A stretch of DNA of 64,000 bases from contig JAIQDT010000233.1 in assembly GCA_021521415.1 (NCBI GenBank), positions 992,001-1,056,000 of the forward strand, read 5' to 3'. Made by a program: the position numbers and the translations under genes. This document shows positions 1 to 10,784 of this stretch, in pieces; the first letter of the stretch is position 1, and each line of letters opens with the position of its first letter. Origin of the DNA: Bidens hawaiensis. Its lineage: Eukaryota > Streptophyta > Magnoliopsida > Asterales > Asteraceae. The notes below the pieces were generated by a model, which made no database searches, was not told where the DNA came from, and saw only the letters and a list, made by a program, of their open reading frames with translations.

Positions 1-822
1 ACAACTTTTCTAATATAAGACTTTTTCCTTTAGGCTTTGTTCGTTAAACCCGTCGATTCGGTTAAACTCCAAATCATCCATCTTTCAAGTTTATTACTTG
101 AACGTGAGTACTTTCATACCCCGTTTTCCATCTTTCGTTTTGGGGTGATATTGCATATTTATTTGAACTAAATGATTTATACGTGAGTCTTAAACCACAA
201 ACTTCATTGTATACTTTACTTAAATAAATGCTCGATTTGGTGTTCTATGCTTACATGCTATATGCTAATGTGCTTACCGCTTTTGGAGAGGTGATTCATA
301 AATCCTTAACTATTTGGTATTCTCTTATAGTAAGGTGTCGTTAATGTATTCTTATTAACGATTTCATACAAAATCCTAGACTATTTGGTATTCTCTTATA
401 GCAAGGTGTCGCTAATGTTTTCTTATTAGCGATTTCATATCATCAAAATTATTGCTATTATTTATTGTTTCGTATACAAGTTTTGGAATTTCCTATTATA
501 TACATATTGGTCAAAACTACGAAATTGCTCACCAACCTTTGTGTTGATAAACTATATTTTATGCAATGTTACAGGTTTTACTTTTGGTTGACTTGAGACT
601 TCATGAAAACGCTATCAAAGACCGTTAGGATATTAACAAAAATGAACAATATATTATTTGCTATGTTTTGTTATGATTATTGTATGAACATGATATGTGA
701 CATCTTATGATTTTGTGGAATTAAATGAGTTGATTAAATATTGTCGCTTTAATAGCGTCTTGTGTATTTGGGCAATCCGTTGCACCCCGGCATGTTCCCC
801 CGCCTTTGGTCGGGGTGTGACA
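1..822 (+). mobile_element. 3' part of an LTR, family D
   Basis: The segment ends in GGGGTGTGACA at 822 and matches, by eye, the last 830 or so bases of the complete LTR at 58897-61330. Shared features include the CAATCCGTTGCACCCCGGCA block near the end and the segment around a long T-rich stretch. No primer-binding site follows the end, so this is the 3' LTR of an element lying to the left of the window, or a solo LTR. The window starts inside it, so its left end and target duplication cannot be checked. Confidence 0.8.
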
Positions 823-1463
823 TTAAAGAGTTTATTCACACGTGAATTTACAATAATTCGTTACGCTCTCTCTTATTGGTTGGGTTCAGACAGCCGAAGA
901 GTCGCTGAAGAGATGCTACACACGGTAGCAACGAAGATGGTTGGAGGTGGTTCACAATGATTGGGCTCGGACAACCGGAGAGTCGCTGAAGAGATGCCAT
1001 GCACAGTAGCGACGGAGATAGTTGGGATGTGGTTCACAATATGGAAGGGAGATAGAGCAGAGTTTGAGGGAAATCAGAAACATAAGCTTAAAGAAACCAT
1101 TTTTTATGTCCCTAAACTACCGAACAGTAAAGAGGTTAGGTAGACCCAAACTGGCTTTGAGATGAGATGAGATGATAAGACATGATTGGCTAGACCTTCA
1201 CCTCTAAAAGGACATGATCGAAGAAAGGAATTCTTATAGACCTAGGATTAAGGTTATGAACTTTTAATGGGTTGGTATAGTTATTGACTAGAAATGTGCC
1301 TTAAAAGCTTCTCGTTACCTATATTTGTCCGTGTCACTGTGATTCCATTATACATTTGTTTATCTATCTATTTAATTTTTAAGCATTTAATGTCCATGTC
1401 CCTATTCTTTTCTAAGTCTTCTGTTTGTATTTTACTTGTTATCGTACATTTTTATTATTATTA
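823..1463. other. Intergenic stretch, no gene recognised
   Basis: Sequence between the family D LTR and the Helitron. It holds the 81-bp tandem duplication listed separately and a short GAGAT run near 1160. The small open frames crossing it look accidental except for the duplicated stretch. Confidence 0.5.
880..1041 (+). repeat. 81-bp tandem duplication, two units
   Basis: Two adjacent copies start at 880 and 961 with TTGGG(T/C)TC(A/G)GACA and differ at several positions. The period is 81 bp, which is 27 codons, so both copies read alike in one frame (the peptide stretch RRVAEEM occurs in both). No protein family is recognised. Confidence 0.75.
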
Positions 1464-1492
1464 CTAGGTTACTAACCGGTGTAGTACACGGG
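1464..1492 (-). other. Helitron 3' terminus: hairpin plus CTAG
   Basis: On the minus strand the stem CCCGTGTA / TACACCGG (one mismatch, single-base loop) is followed by 8 nt and then CTAG, with T as the next base. This is the standard layout of a Helitron 3' end. Confidence 0.8.
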
Positions 1493-2234
1493 TGGAAAAT
1501 AGAAAATTCGTCACGTAAAGAAATTTGATTATATATTTGAATATTATATTATTCTTCTAATAAACACAAATAATTTTAACTCACAATATCGCCCGTTCTT
1601 GAAAGTAAGTTCATTGAACTTGTCTAAAATCGAAGGATACACAAAGTCTATTAAATTATATACTGGATATAATGAATTGTTAATTAGAAGACCATCGGTA
1701 ATTTGTACATTCATTTTTCGTCATTTGAACCCCCACCCCAACATTCCCTTCACCTATATCCAATAATTAATTCGCAAATTATTTTATCTCTTCAACATGT
1801 AAGGATTGACATCCAACTGTGAGCCTCGTGTTTTTTTATAGTTTAAGTACCTTTCACTTTGACAAGATGTAGGAAGAATTTATTGAAGTGTAATTTAAAA
1901 TAAACACGAACAAAAGTCTATACAATCTAACTATTTATTTAACAAAAGTATCATAAATTTAATATTTACAACTCCCTAAATACTTCCTTTTATACAAGCT
2001 TTATACTTTAATTTGTAGCATTTCGTTGTTGTCAAAGATTAATATAAAAAAGAACAAATGGTTTTTTTAATAACTAATAACTAAACACTTAGAAACATCA
2101 ATTGGCTTATATGACTTGTTTAACGATTCATAGAGCCATAACTTGTATACACTCTAATATTGACTTGAACTTGTTATGACTTCAACTCAAGATGCTAATA
2201 ACCCATATGGTATTATAGTATTTTTCATAATACC

Positions 2235-2370
2235 TTACCGGAAAACCGTAATAGTTTAACATCTCCATTGAATTTTTTATTTTGATATAAAACCTAAAGA
2301 GATTATAAGAAAATTATATAATAATTAAAATCAATACAAACAAAAAGGGGAAAAAAGAATTGTTAATAAA
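2235..2370 (-). repeat. Internal duplication in the Helitron, copy 1
   Basis: Diverged copy of 5107-5240. Both contain TTACCGGAAAA, then ATCTCCATTGAAT, then a shared AGAGATTATAAGAAAA block. On the minus strand each reads ATGGAGAT followed after about 20 bp by CCG/GTAA, which looks like a short first exon and splice donor. Two more CCG/GTAAGG sites lie at about 2416 and 2437. Confidence 0.65.
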
Positions 2371-2479
2371 ATAATGAATAATATGAGAATCAACTATTAG
2401 AGTATCAAATTAAACCTTACCGGAAAATAATTAATCTTCCTTACCGGAATTGGCGATGATGGAGATAGTAATCCGAAAC

Positions 2480-2504
2480 AGAGAGAGAGAGAGAGAGAGA
2501 GAGA
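2480..2504. repeat. AG microsatellite
   Basis: A pure AG run of 25 bp within the Helitron. On the minus strand it is a CT-rich tract just upstream of a splice-donor-like CCG/GTAAGG. Confidence 0.95.
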
Positions 2505-5106
2505 TTATAATGGTTAGGGTTTTCAACCTTAAGATTTATATAAGGTAAATGAGATGATTTAGTATGTTTTTGAATTCTAATAATAATTAAAATAATTAAT
2601 ATCATAATTACATTAATAGGTTTATTATGCATTGTTTGACCAGATTGTAAAAATATTTAAGTTATTGTAAATTTTAAAATTTAAAATTGGATATCTTTTT
2701 AGTAATAATGAATTTTTAATCATGGTACATTTAGACAATATGGAATGTTTGACCAGTTAAATTTAAAAGTTTAAAATTTAAAACTGAAAATCCTTTTAAA
2801 AATAATAAGTTTCAATCGTAGTAATTTTACACATTATGAAATGTTTAATTTACAAAATTTATCTTTGAGTTACAATTTTAAAGTTTTAAAGTTTATAAAA
2901 TTATTAAAATGACATAAAACTTTGAGGACTATGGTTATAATATGGTGACACAAAATAAACATAAATAAAGTTTATTTTGCTGGATTCAAACATACATATA
3001 TGTTTAGAATATTTAGAATTGGTTATCGGAAATACGTGGGTTTTATTTAAGGCATAAATCTTTAATTTAGACATTATTTACATTTACACATAAATAAAAT
3101 GTAAAGTTTGATGATATTGGAAACTATAAAATCATATATATGTATCTATTATAATTTTAAAGAAATGTAGATGTCAAATTAAAAAAAAAGAACATTTTAC
3201 ATTAATTACAAGACGTAGCATTTATATTTTAATTCAAATACAAAAACATACAAAGACAATCAGAGATAAATGAAAATTTAAAACATGTTTATAAATTATA
3301 CCATGAGTACAAATAACACATGTTAATTAAAACATAATACTCTAATGAAATCAACATAAAAATGTATTGTCTTATACACATTTTACATAACTAATTTGAA
3401 AACAAATATAAACAATATGTGTGTGTGTGTGTATAATTAATGAGTATCATAGTTTTTTATAATACCGGTTTTTGTAATCTTCAATTTCAAACAAATAATC
3501 ATTGATAAACACACGAATGACAGCTGAGTCATAGGAATTTGAGACATAAACTTTCTCTATGAATGGAAAATATAAAAAAAGTTAAAAATTATTATATGTA
3601 GACGTAAACGTTTGAAAAATCTGGAAAAAAAAATCCGTTTTAAGAATATTTGAAAAAGTAAAACATCTAATTGTGTCATAAATTTCTTCCAAAATTGATT
3701 TTAAAGAAACGTCATAACTCATAACTAATAATTAGTGGTCAACATATATTGTAAAAGCTTAAAATCAAACGATTTACATATATAGAAAGTATAAATGGTT
3801 TTGAAGTTGGCAAAATATAGTATCATTAGTTATGATTATATCATTTTGGTCAAATGGTATAAGATTAGTTTGTTGAGATTGAAGACATTAATATTGATAG
3901 TTGCGATTAGAAACTATAAAAAAATATTTTAAATTTATCAATTTCCGTATTTAATATGATCTAAATTTGTTATACTTGAGACTAAATTGATGGTCAAATT
4001 TTGTAACTTATTAAGGAATCTGAATTAATTTCCATAATCAATTGTATTAAATATTTTTTATAACTCAAAATTCAAAAAACTTTCCATTTTTTTAAGTTGA
4101 CAAAATAAATAATATATAGTTAAAATAAATAAAAGGTAAATGTAAAGTTTGAAGAGATTGAAAACTATAAACATCTTTTAAAATTTTCAAATTGCGTATT
4201 TAATATGGTATAAATTTGTTATGCTTAATAGACGGTTATATTAATAAAATACATTTAATATTAATAGGAAATAGTATGTAGATAATATAAAATTTTAAAA
4301 CACCATAGAACTTCACTTAATACAAGAAACTTTTAAGTAGAATTTGACCTATAATAAAAATCATGGAAATGTGAAAATAAATGAAAATCATGGAAAGTTT
4401 ATTATTGTATTTACGTAATTAAATTCATGAAAAGTTATTAATACAATTTTACCAATAATGAAAATCATGAAAATATTTTAAATTGGATTTGGCAAAGATA
4501 TTATTTAACAAATGGTGAAATTCAAACTCTATAATATATTTTTGTAAATTTCATATAAATGATGAGAATTGAATTTTGATATATATATAATATATATATA
4601 TATATATGATAATTGAATGGGGAAAATCGGTTTCTAAAATGTTATATTAAATGTGTATAAATCTAAAAATGTAAGGTAAGATAATATTGGAAAGTATAAT
4701 AACGTTTTAAATTGCGTTGACATTGTTAAATTAATTGGACTTTGACCAACAACAATATAAGATTGATTATCTTACTATAGATAATTTAATGTCTTATAGA
4801 ATAATCAACTAAATTTCATTTTCGGATTATATAATAATCAATTGAATTACATAAATTGTGAAAAATAAATAAATACATAAATACTAACAGAAATATATAT
4901 TAACATTATACAAAAATAAAAGGTATTTTATCAAACAATCCTCAATCTATGAAATTAATTAGCTATATCAAGTTGGGGATAATAACCTGAAATGATAAAA
5001 TTAAATATTAATATCACATAATTATAAATTCCAAATTATGGAAGATTGAAATCATGTGAAAAAATGTAAAATTGATGCTAGAATTTACAACCGAAAAATT
5101 TGAATC

Positions 5107-5240
5107 GCGTTACCGGAAAAACGAAATAGTGAAGATCTCCATTGAATCTTCGATTTTGATATATAACCTTAAGAGATTATAAGAAAAAATCATATAATTA
5201 TTAATATAAATACAAACAAAAACATAAAACAAAAATAATT
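5107..5240 (-). repeat. Internal duplication in the Helitron, copy 2
   Basis: Partner of 2235-2370, about 2.9 kb away and in the same orientation. It overlaps the end of the possible RPA-like open frame. Confidence 0.65.
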
Positions 5241-5307
5241 GTAATTGATATAAAACATCGTTCTTGGGAATGCAAGACTTCCGTACATAGGCTTGAATTC
5301 TATTACC
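5110..5307 (-). pseudogene. Possible RPA70-like exon remnant in the Helitron
   Basis: A minus-strand open frame that becomes protein-like immediately after TTTCAG, a good splice-acceptor match, at about 5308. Its first residues, GNRIQAYVRKSC, resemble the OB-fold segment of plant RPA70-like (DUF223) proteins, which have a G-N-x-I-x-A-x-[VI]-[RK]-K pattern. RPA-like genes are regular passengers of plant Helitrons, and the strand agrees with the element. The rest of the frame is low-complexity and not recognisable. The similarity is short and made from memory of the family. It could be chance. Confidence 0.33.
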
Positions 5308-7009
5308 CTGAAACATTAATATTAACATTAGTAAAAAATTGTATGAATGATATAGAAAAATTAAGAATGTGTAAGAAAATCATTTCGTCTTGCACTTTAG
5401 GATACACTCACTGTTTTGAACATCAAGTTGGTTCAACATGGTGATATTGGTTGGCTCCATATTCCTAGTGGAGAAAAATTTAAAAAAACAAACATATCAT
5501 TTACGAACAATAAAAAATTTAACCAATAAAATTAATAAGAAAATGGAAGATATAAAAACAACAAAAAGTAAAAACCTTCGCACAAAGGTAATCGTTTTTA
5601 ATAAAGAGGTTATGATGGTGTAAGGATTAGGCTATCAAATGTACGTATTTATACCAAATGAATTAGGGTAGACAAAATTATAGAAGGAAGGTAGTAAGGT
5701 AATTGATTGCAAACATAAATTTAGTAAATTTGAATATTTTGAAAATAAATTATGGTAAGAACGATTACAAATGATTCCGTAATGAATGTATTTTCAAATT
5801 TTGAAATTTTGAAATTTCTATTATTCAACAATACCACTAAAGTCTTAATTTATCTTTTCGTATAATTAGATTAGTATATTAGATTAGTATAAATATAAAT
5901 ATTAGATTAGTATAAATGTCATATTATTTAATTTAAATGTTGACTATAATCTCATGTAAAAATATAAGTTAATAATTATATTATTTATAATAATATAATT
6001 AATCATCAATTATAACACCATATATTATTTAATGTAATTCATAAAAGGTTTGAAAATAAAAGTTAATAATTTTGTTGTATATAAGTAAATTGTGAATTAT
6101 ATTATTGTAATTATAAGTAAATCGTAATTATAAGTCATGGGTCAATGGGTCAAGAATGGATTTGTAACTCAAGTGTTATTCTTAAACAATAATAAGACAA
6201 TGGATTTTGGTTATAATTGTTAAAATTTAATGACCGAAATTAAGTAAATGGGTCAATGGATGAACATCCATAATTATAGTAACACTAAATCATTGTTAAT
6301 TAATTCAAATTTACATTCAAATTGACACCATAAGTTATACAATCATTAATTAAAATTTACAAATTAATTACATTCAAAGAATATACAAAAATTTATTTAA
6401 ATTTACAATTTCCGTAATTAAACCATTCCTTAATCAAATCGGTCATCATTTTCTAAATTTAACATGAGTGGTACAAACATTTACAACTTTATGAATTTGA
6501 TAAATTGAAATTAAAATAAATATAATATTTTAACAAAAATTCAAAATTTAATATCGGTAATCTCTATATACTATATATATTCACTTTATACGTAATCTCT
6601 ATATTAAATCCGCAATCCTTTCTATTGATGAAATATCAAATAATAATCTAGATTATATATTATATACTATCTAAGAAAATAATAAAGGTGGTGAATAAAA
6701 TTAACCAAAAATAATAAAATATTCAAAATGATATTTTGAATATTTGGTTTTGGAAACTATAGCTACGATTTTAAATATTCAAAATGAAATGTACCTAGAA
6801 ATGTCACTTAATAGAAATATCAAGAAATGTTCCTATATAAATAACAATTTTAAATATTCAAAATGAAAATGAAATATAAGACTTTAATAGCATTGATGAA
6901 TCTAATTTTAATATATTTTTTATTAATTTAATTAAGATGAAAATTAGAGAAGGCCTAGATATAAATGGAAAGTATGAGAATTAACCAATAGGAAAGGGGA
7001 TTTTGACAT

Positions 7010-7039
7010 AAAGCATATTGCTTTAATATTATAGTTAGA
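7010..7039 (-). other. Helitron 5' terminus
   Basis: On the minus strand it begins TC, as TCTAACTATAATATTAAAGC, preceded by A. It differs by few bases from the plus-strand sequence at 23246-23275, which confirms that it is a repeated element end. Confidence 0.78.
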
Positions 7040-7370
7040 TTATTATTATTATTATTTTTTTTAATATTATCACTATTTTATTTATCTATTTATAATAATA
7101 ATAATAGTAATAATAATAATAATTATTATTATTATTATAATTATTATTAGTCATTGTATTTTTCTGATTTTTTCTTATTTTATCTAGAAGTCTTTTATTA
7201 AACCTTCTATTTCTTTTATAAGGCTTCACGCACTTGATTTTGGAGCTGAGTGTCTCTCTGAAAACAACATTTCTATTTTTTGGGATTAGAGGTACGATTT
7301 GCCTACTTTCTATTCTCCTAGACCCTATTTATTGGCGAGATTTTTATTGGGTATGATTGATTGATTTAAC
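7040..7370. other. Host flank with TTA/TAA microsatellite
   Basis: Sequence between the Helitron and the RRM fragment. It starts with a degenerate TTA/TAA array (about 7040-7150). From about 7058 it is nearly identical to 21650-21955, so this flank is present twice in the window. No gene is recognised before 7371. Confidence 0.7.
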
Positions 7371-7475
7371 ATGTCAAACGATTGCATCGCGCATCTATTT
7401 TGGAAGATTTATAAAGGTTTTGGTCAAATGGTTGATGCTTATGTTCCAAAGAAGAAAGATAAATTCATATATAGC
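7371..7475 (+). pseudogene. RRM-domain fragment, copy interrupted by Tekay-A
   Basis: From the ATG at 7371 the frame reads as the middle of an RNA-recognition motif. It has an amphipathic helix (LFWKIYKGFGQMVDAYVPKK) leading toward RNP1. An in-frame TGA lies just upstream and the first beta strand is missing, so it is not a complete domain. RRM modules of this kind precede LINE-type reverse transcriptase genes in many plants, so it may be a LINE remnant or a fragment of an RNA-binding protein gene. The Tekay-A LTR begins at 7476, inside the RNP1-encoding part, after ATAGC. The uninterrupted copy is at 21956-22084. Confidence 0.55.
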
Positions 7476-7852
7476 TGTAACACCCCGTAACCGCAGCGGA
7501 AACGTACACGGGATGCAACAGACACATCTGATATCAACAGCATTGCTTATAAAGAAAATACCACTACATTAATTTATATCATATTACATTGTTGCTAGTT
7601 TCGTTACTGTCTAGGTGTTACACACGAGTTTTACCGATAAGACATTAATATATTCATTACAAAATATAGATCAGCAAGCTTCCAACAAGTAGCACAGATC
7701 ATTAAGCACATATCAATCATTCCAACTTGGGCATACCTAGAAAACATGTAAAGAAAACGGGTCAACTACGAATAGTTGGTGAGTTTCACTAATTTAAATA
7801 AACACTAACAGATCATTTTAATAATCATTTATTAAACAATGTAATTATGCGG

Positions 7853-8127
7853 GGAACTATGTTTCCCCAGAACATTTATAACCTCTGGGAACTAAGTTAC
7901 CCCAGAACAATAATAACCGCTGGGAACTATGTTACCCCAGAACAATAATAACCTCTGCGAACTATGTTACCCCAAAACAATAATCACCTCTGGGAACTAT
8001 GTTACCCCAGAACAATAATAACCTCTGAGAACTATGTTACCCCAGAACAATAATAATAACCTCTGGGAACTATGTTACCCCAGAACAATAATAATAACCG
8101 CTGGGAACTATGTTACCCCAGAACAAT
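7853..8127. repeat. 35-bp LTR minisatellite, 8 units
   Basis: Eight consecutive units of about 35-38 bp with core CTGGGAACTATGTTACCCC. Each core can fold back on itself (CTGGG...CCCAG with AAC/GTT). The other LTR has seven units, which accounts for the length difference between the two LTRs. Confidence 0.93.
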
Positions 8128-9655
8128 CCCACACGATAAACAATTTATATATTCTATGCATCAAACCATATATATATTTAAATATACAAGTGTTTCCATA
8201 CGATCAGTATGTACTTAAATACTTTAATAAATACATGCTTTCCGCCCCGGGAAAATATTTAAAACAGTTCAGTAAAAGGGGCTCGTGAAAACTCACCTTT
8301 CTGTGAGTCGGGACGTGATACAATGAACTGCTATAAGCCTGGATCTGTAATATAATATCTAAACGTTACTATATAATTCCCATAAATTAAATCCGTGTTA
8401 ATCGGTACATCTGGGGACATTGTTAACCTAGTACTGTACTCGATCCGGGGACAATTTTAACCCCGTGACACTCCTAAGGACTCAGATTGTGCCATTACTT
8501 AGAGTCGGACGGTCAAAATTATCATTTTTATGTTTTCCTTGATTTGCGTGCCTAGCACGGTCATCCGTTTTTAGTTTCAAAAATGAGTTTATTCACACCC
8601 GGCCCAAAAATGGTGTTTGACTGTTACTTTATTTAACGTGATGAAATTAGAGCTCGGTTTGGACACCCCGTTTGGCCGCGGGGCCCGTTTCCGTCATTTA
8701 GGTGCCGGAAACAGTAAAATCGGGTAAAATTACCCAAATCATCCGAATTATTTTCGGATGATTTACTTTTATTTCATTTACTTAGTATTATGAAAATGGT
8801 CAATTTTTAGGTTTTTATATACCAGTCAGCTCGCTTATGCGAGTTATGCCGGTTTACACGTTTTAAGCTTTAAAAATTTGTTTTTATGTTCTTTTTAGCA
8901 CAAATAATTACCCGTTTAGTCTCGGGTCTTGAAATTTTGCACAAAACTTATTTTGACAGTAAGAAGTTTTATCAAAATTTTCCAGATTTATTTTTTTATA
9001 TTTACATTTATTTATCTATTTTTAAACATTATTAAAACACTAAATATGTCAAAAATACCAAAAGACTTTAGAAAAATCCCAAATTTTTCTGGGATGATCC
9101 CTGCCATCCTCACAACTCCCTGGAATTTTTCCAGAACCCAAAACTCATTTTTCAAGCCATTTTCACAAAAACCGAGCTAGAAAGCCCTAGAACTCGTTTT
9201 ACCGAAAAGCCCCCTTAGACTTTTCCAACTGAGCTCAAATTTTGTGTGTGACCTTTATATGTTATAAAAAGCTTATCCTAAATTTTTCAGAATTTTTCAT
9301 CAAGTTTAGCTATTTTTCACCATTTTTGGCCAAAACCGAGCATTAAATTCACCAAATATTCATCTTTTATCCAAAAATTACCAAAAATTCACAGATCTCA
9401 TATTTTCATGTGTAGATCATCTCTGTGAAATTTCATGACCCGACTCTAAGCACACTAAAATCTGTCCAAACTCACTAAATCACACGAAAACCGAACTATC
9501 TTGTGTTTTCTAGCGTTAGATCGCAATGATCTTGGTTTCTAGCCTTTGCTAGCCACTAGATACAACACTTACAAGCACAATAACACTATACCAAGCAAGC
9601 TACACCAACAATCAAACCATTTCTTTCATAGTGTCGGTTTTTAAGTAAAAACAAA

Positions 9656-9955
9656 GGTTTTAACCGTAAAAATCCGTTCTCGACTCTTTTACTCATTTCT
9701 TGGACCAAGATCCCTTGTATAACATGTATACATCTCTTGATCATGCAAGAGTCGGTTTCATCTCGGGTTTTCACCCGTCTTTCACTTGGAAATTCATTTT
9801 TTAAAGATTTTAACCGTAAAAATTCGTTATAAACTCTTTTAACTCATCACTTGGATCAAGATCCTTTGTATAACTTGTATACATCACTTGATCATGCGAG
9901 AATCGGTTTCAACTCGGGTTTTCACCCATTTTTACATTTGAAACCTCCTTTTCTC
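9656..9955. repeat. 150-bp tandem duplication inside the LTR
   Basis: Two units start at 9656 and 9806 with (G/A)TTTTAACCGTAAAAA and share the TGTATACATC and CTTGATCATGC blocks. The same pair is present in the LTR at 16831-20069. Confidence 0.85.
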
Positions 9956-10748
9956 AAGATCATGAAGTTGGAAACAAGATTTAAACATTAAAACATGTGT
10001 TATACCTTGTGTTCTTGGTTTGGATCAAGGGTTTTTTTGGGTTGAATGTTTGAAGACTTGAAAGATTTGAGAGAGTTTGATGTGTAAAAAAAGAAAATGA
10101 ATTGATAATGTGTGTAAAGGGGACCGATCGGTCCAAGTAATGGGTGGGGGTGGGCCCCACAACTTCAATATTAGCCACATATTCGGATTTCCGTAATCCG
10201 GATAATGTTTTGGATAATCTGGCTCAGTTCGTTTCTCGTTTAAACTCGTAATTCGGCTTAAAACGAGCCTAAAATGGTTGTTTTTCGGGTTAAAAGAAAA
10301 TTTACATAAAACCGACTTAAAAACTTTAAAAACTTAAACCATGACATTAAAACATCATATTATTAATAATTACGCATCTTTTTCGGCTTGATCGATCGTC
10401 TCTTGCTTGGTTTGATGTTAAAGGTTTCGTTTATCGTACCGACGTACTAATAAATCGAAATCCTTTTTCTGTGCTAAAATTCACTTATCCCGAAGCATTA
10501 ATACTTCGTAAACATCACTAAACATTATATACTTCGTCTATAATGTAATTCCCGATTCGTTCGGGTTTCAATAATCGTTCATTGGTTAATTGTAATTCCA
10601 ATACGATTCACTATATAATCGAGTATGATTCGTACTATGAATCATATATACTCGTACATACGTACTATAACTCATATAATCAATATTAAATGACACGTAA
10701 ATAGTATATACCGGCTAAGGTATACCTGGATTTGCCGGAATCGTTACA

Positions 10749-10762
10749 TTCTCCCCCCGTTA
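10749..10762 (-). other. Tekay-A polypurine tract
   Basis: On the minus strand it reads TAACGGGGGGAGAA immediately before the LTR TGTAACG. This is the plus-strand primer for reverse transcription. A palindromic ATTTCGTCCTCGAAAT motif sits just inside it. Confidence 0.85.
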
Positions 10763-10784
10763 TAAAAATTTCGTCCTCGAAATT

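Larger units (their letters stand above)
1464..7039 (-). mobile_element. Non-autonomous Helitron (5.6 kb)
   Basis: Read on the minus strand, the element starts with TCTAACTATA at 7039 and ends with CTAG at 1464. It is preceded by A (7040) and followed by T (1463), the A/T target of Helitrons. About 8 nt before CTAG lies a GC-rich hairpin with 8-bp arms and one mismatch. Removing the element rejoins a TTA microsatellite, as expected for insertion without target duplication. The body is AT-rich with no Rep/helicase ORF. It contains a GA microsatellite, a 14-bp GT run near 3420, an internal duplicated segment (2235-2370 and 5107-5240) and a possible RPA-like exon near 5110-5307. The same 5' terminus recurs at 23246. 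The termini are seen directly; the Helitron assignment follows from known plant Helitron ends. Confidence 0.78.
7476..10748 (-). mobile_element. Tekay-A LTR, 3' copy (left)
   Basis: A 3273-bp LTR bounded by TGTAACACCCC at 7476 and ATCGTTACA at 10748 (TG...CA). It is nearly identical to 16831-20069: by eye about fifteen substitutions plus one extra minisatellite unit here. This suggests a recent insertion. Base 7476 follows ATAGC, the presumed target site. The polypurine tract lies directly inside at 10749. The LTR contains a 35-bp minisatellite, a 150-bp two-unit duplication and the 14-bp perfect palindrome GGACCGATCGGTCC at 10121-10134. Confidence 0.93.

Noticed and set aside
7853..8127. CRISPR-like regular repeats of about 35 bp
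   Set aside because: Units are directly adjacent with no unique spacers, lie inside a plant LTR and are matched in the second LTR. This is a minisatellite.
8034..8288. 84-codon ORF present in both Tekay-A LTRs (also 17354-17608)
   Set aside because: It is conserved only because the LTRs are copies; it reads the minisatellite and AT-rich LTR sequence on the strand opposite to the element.
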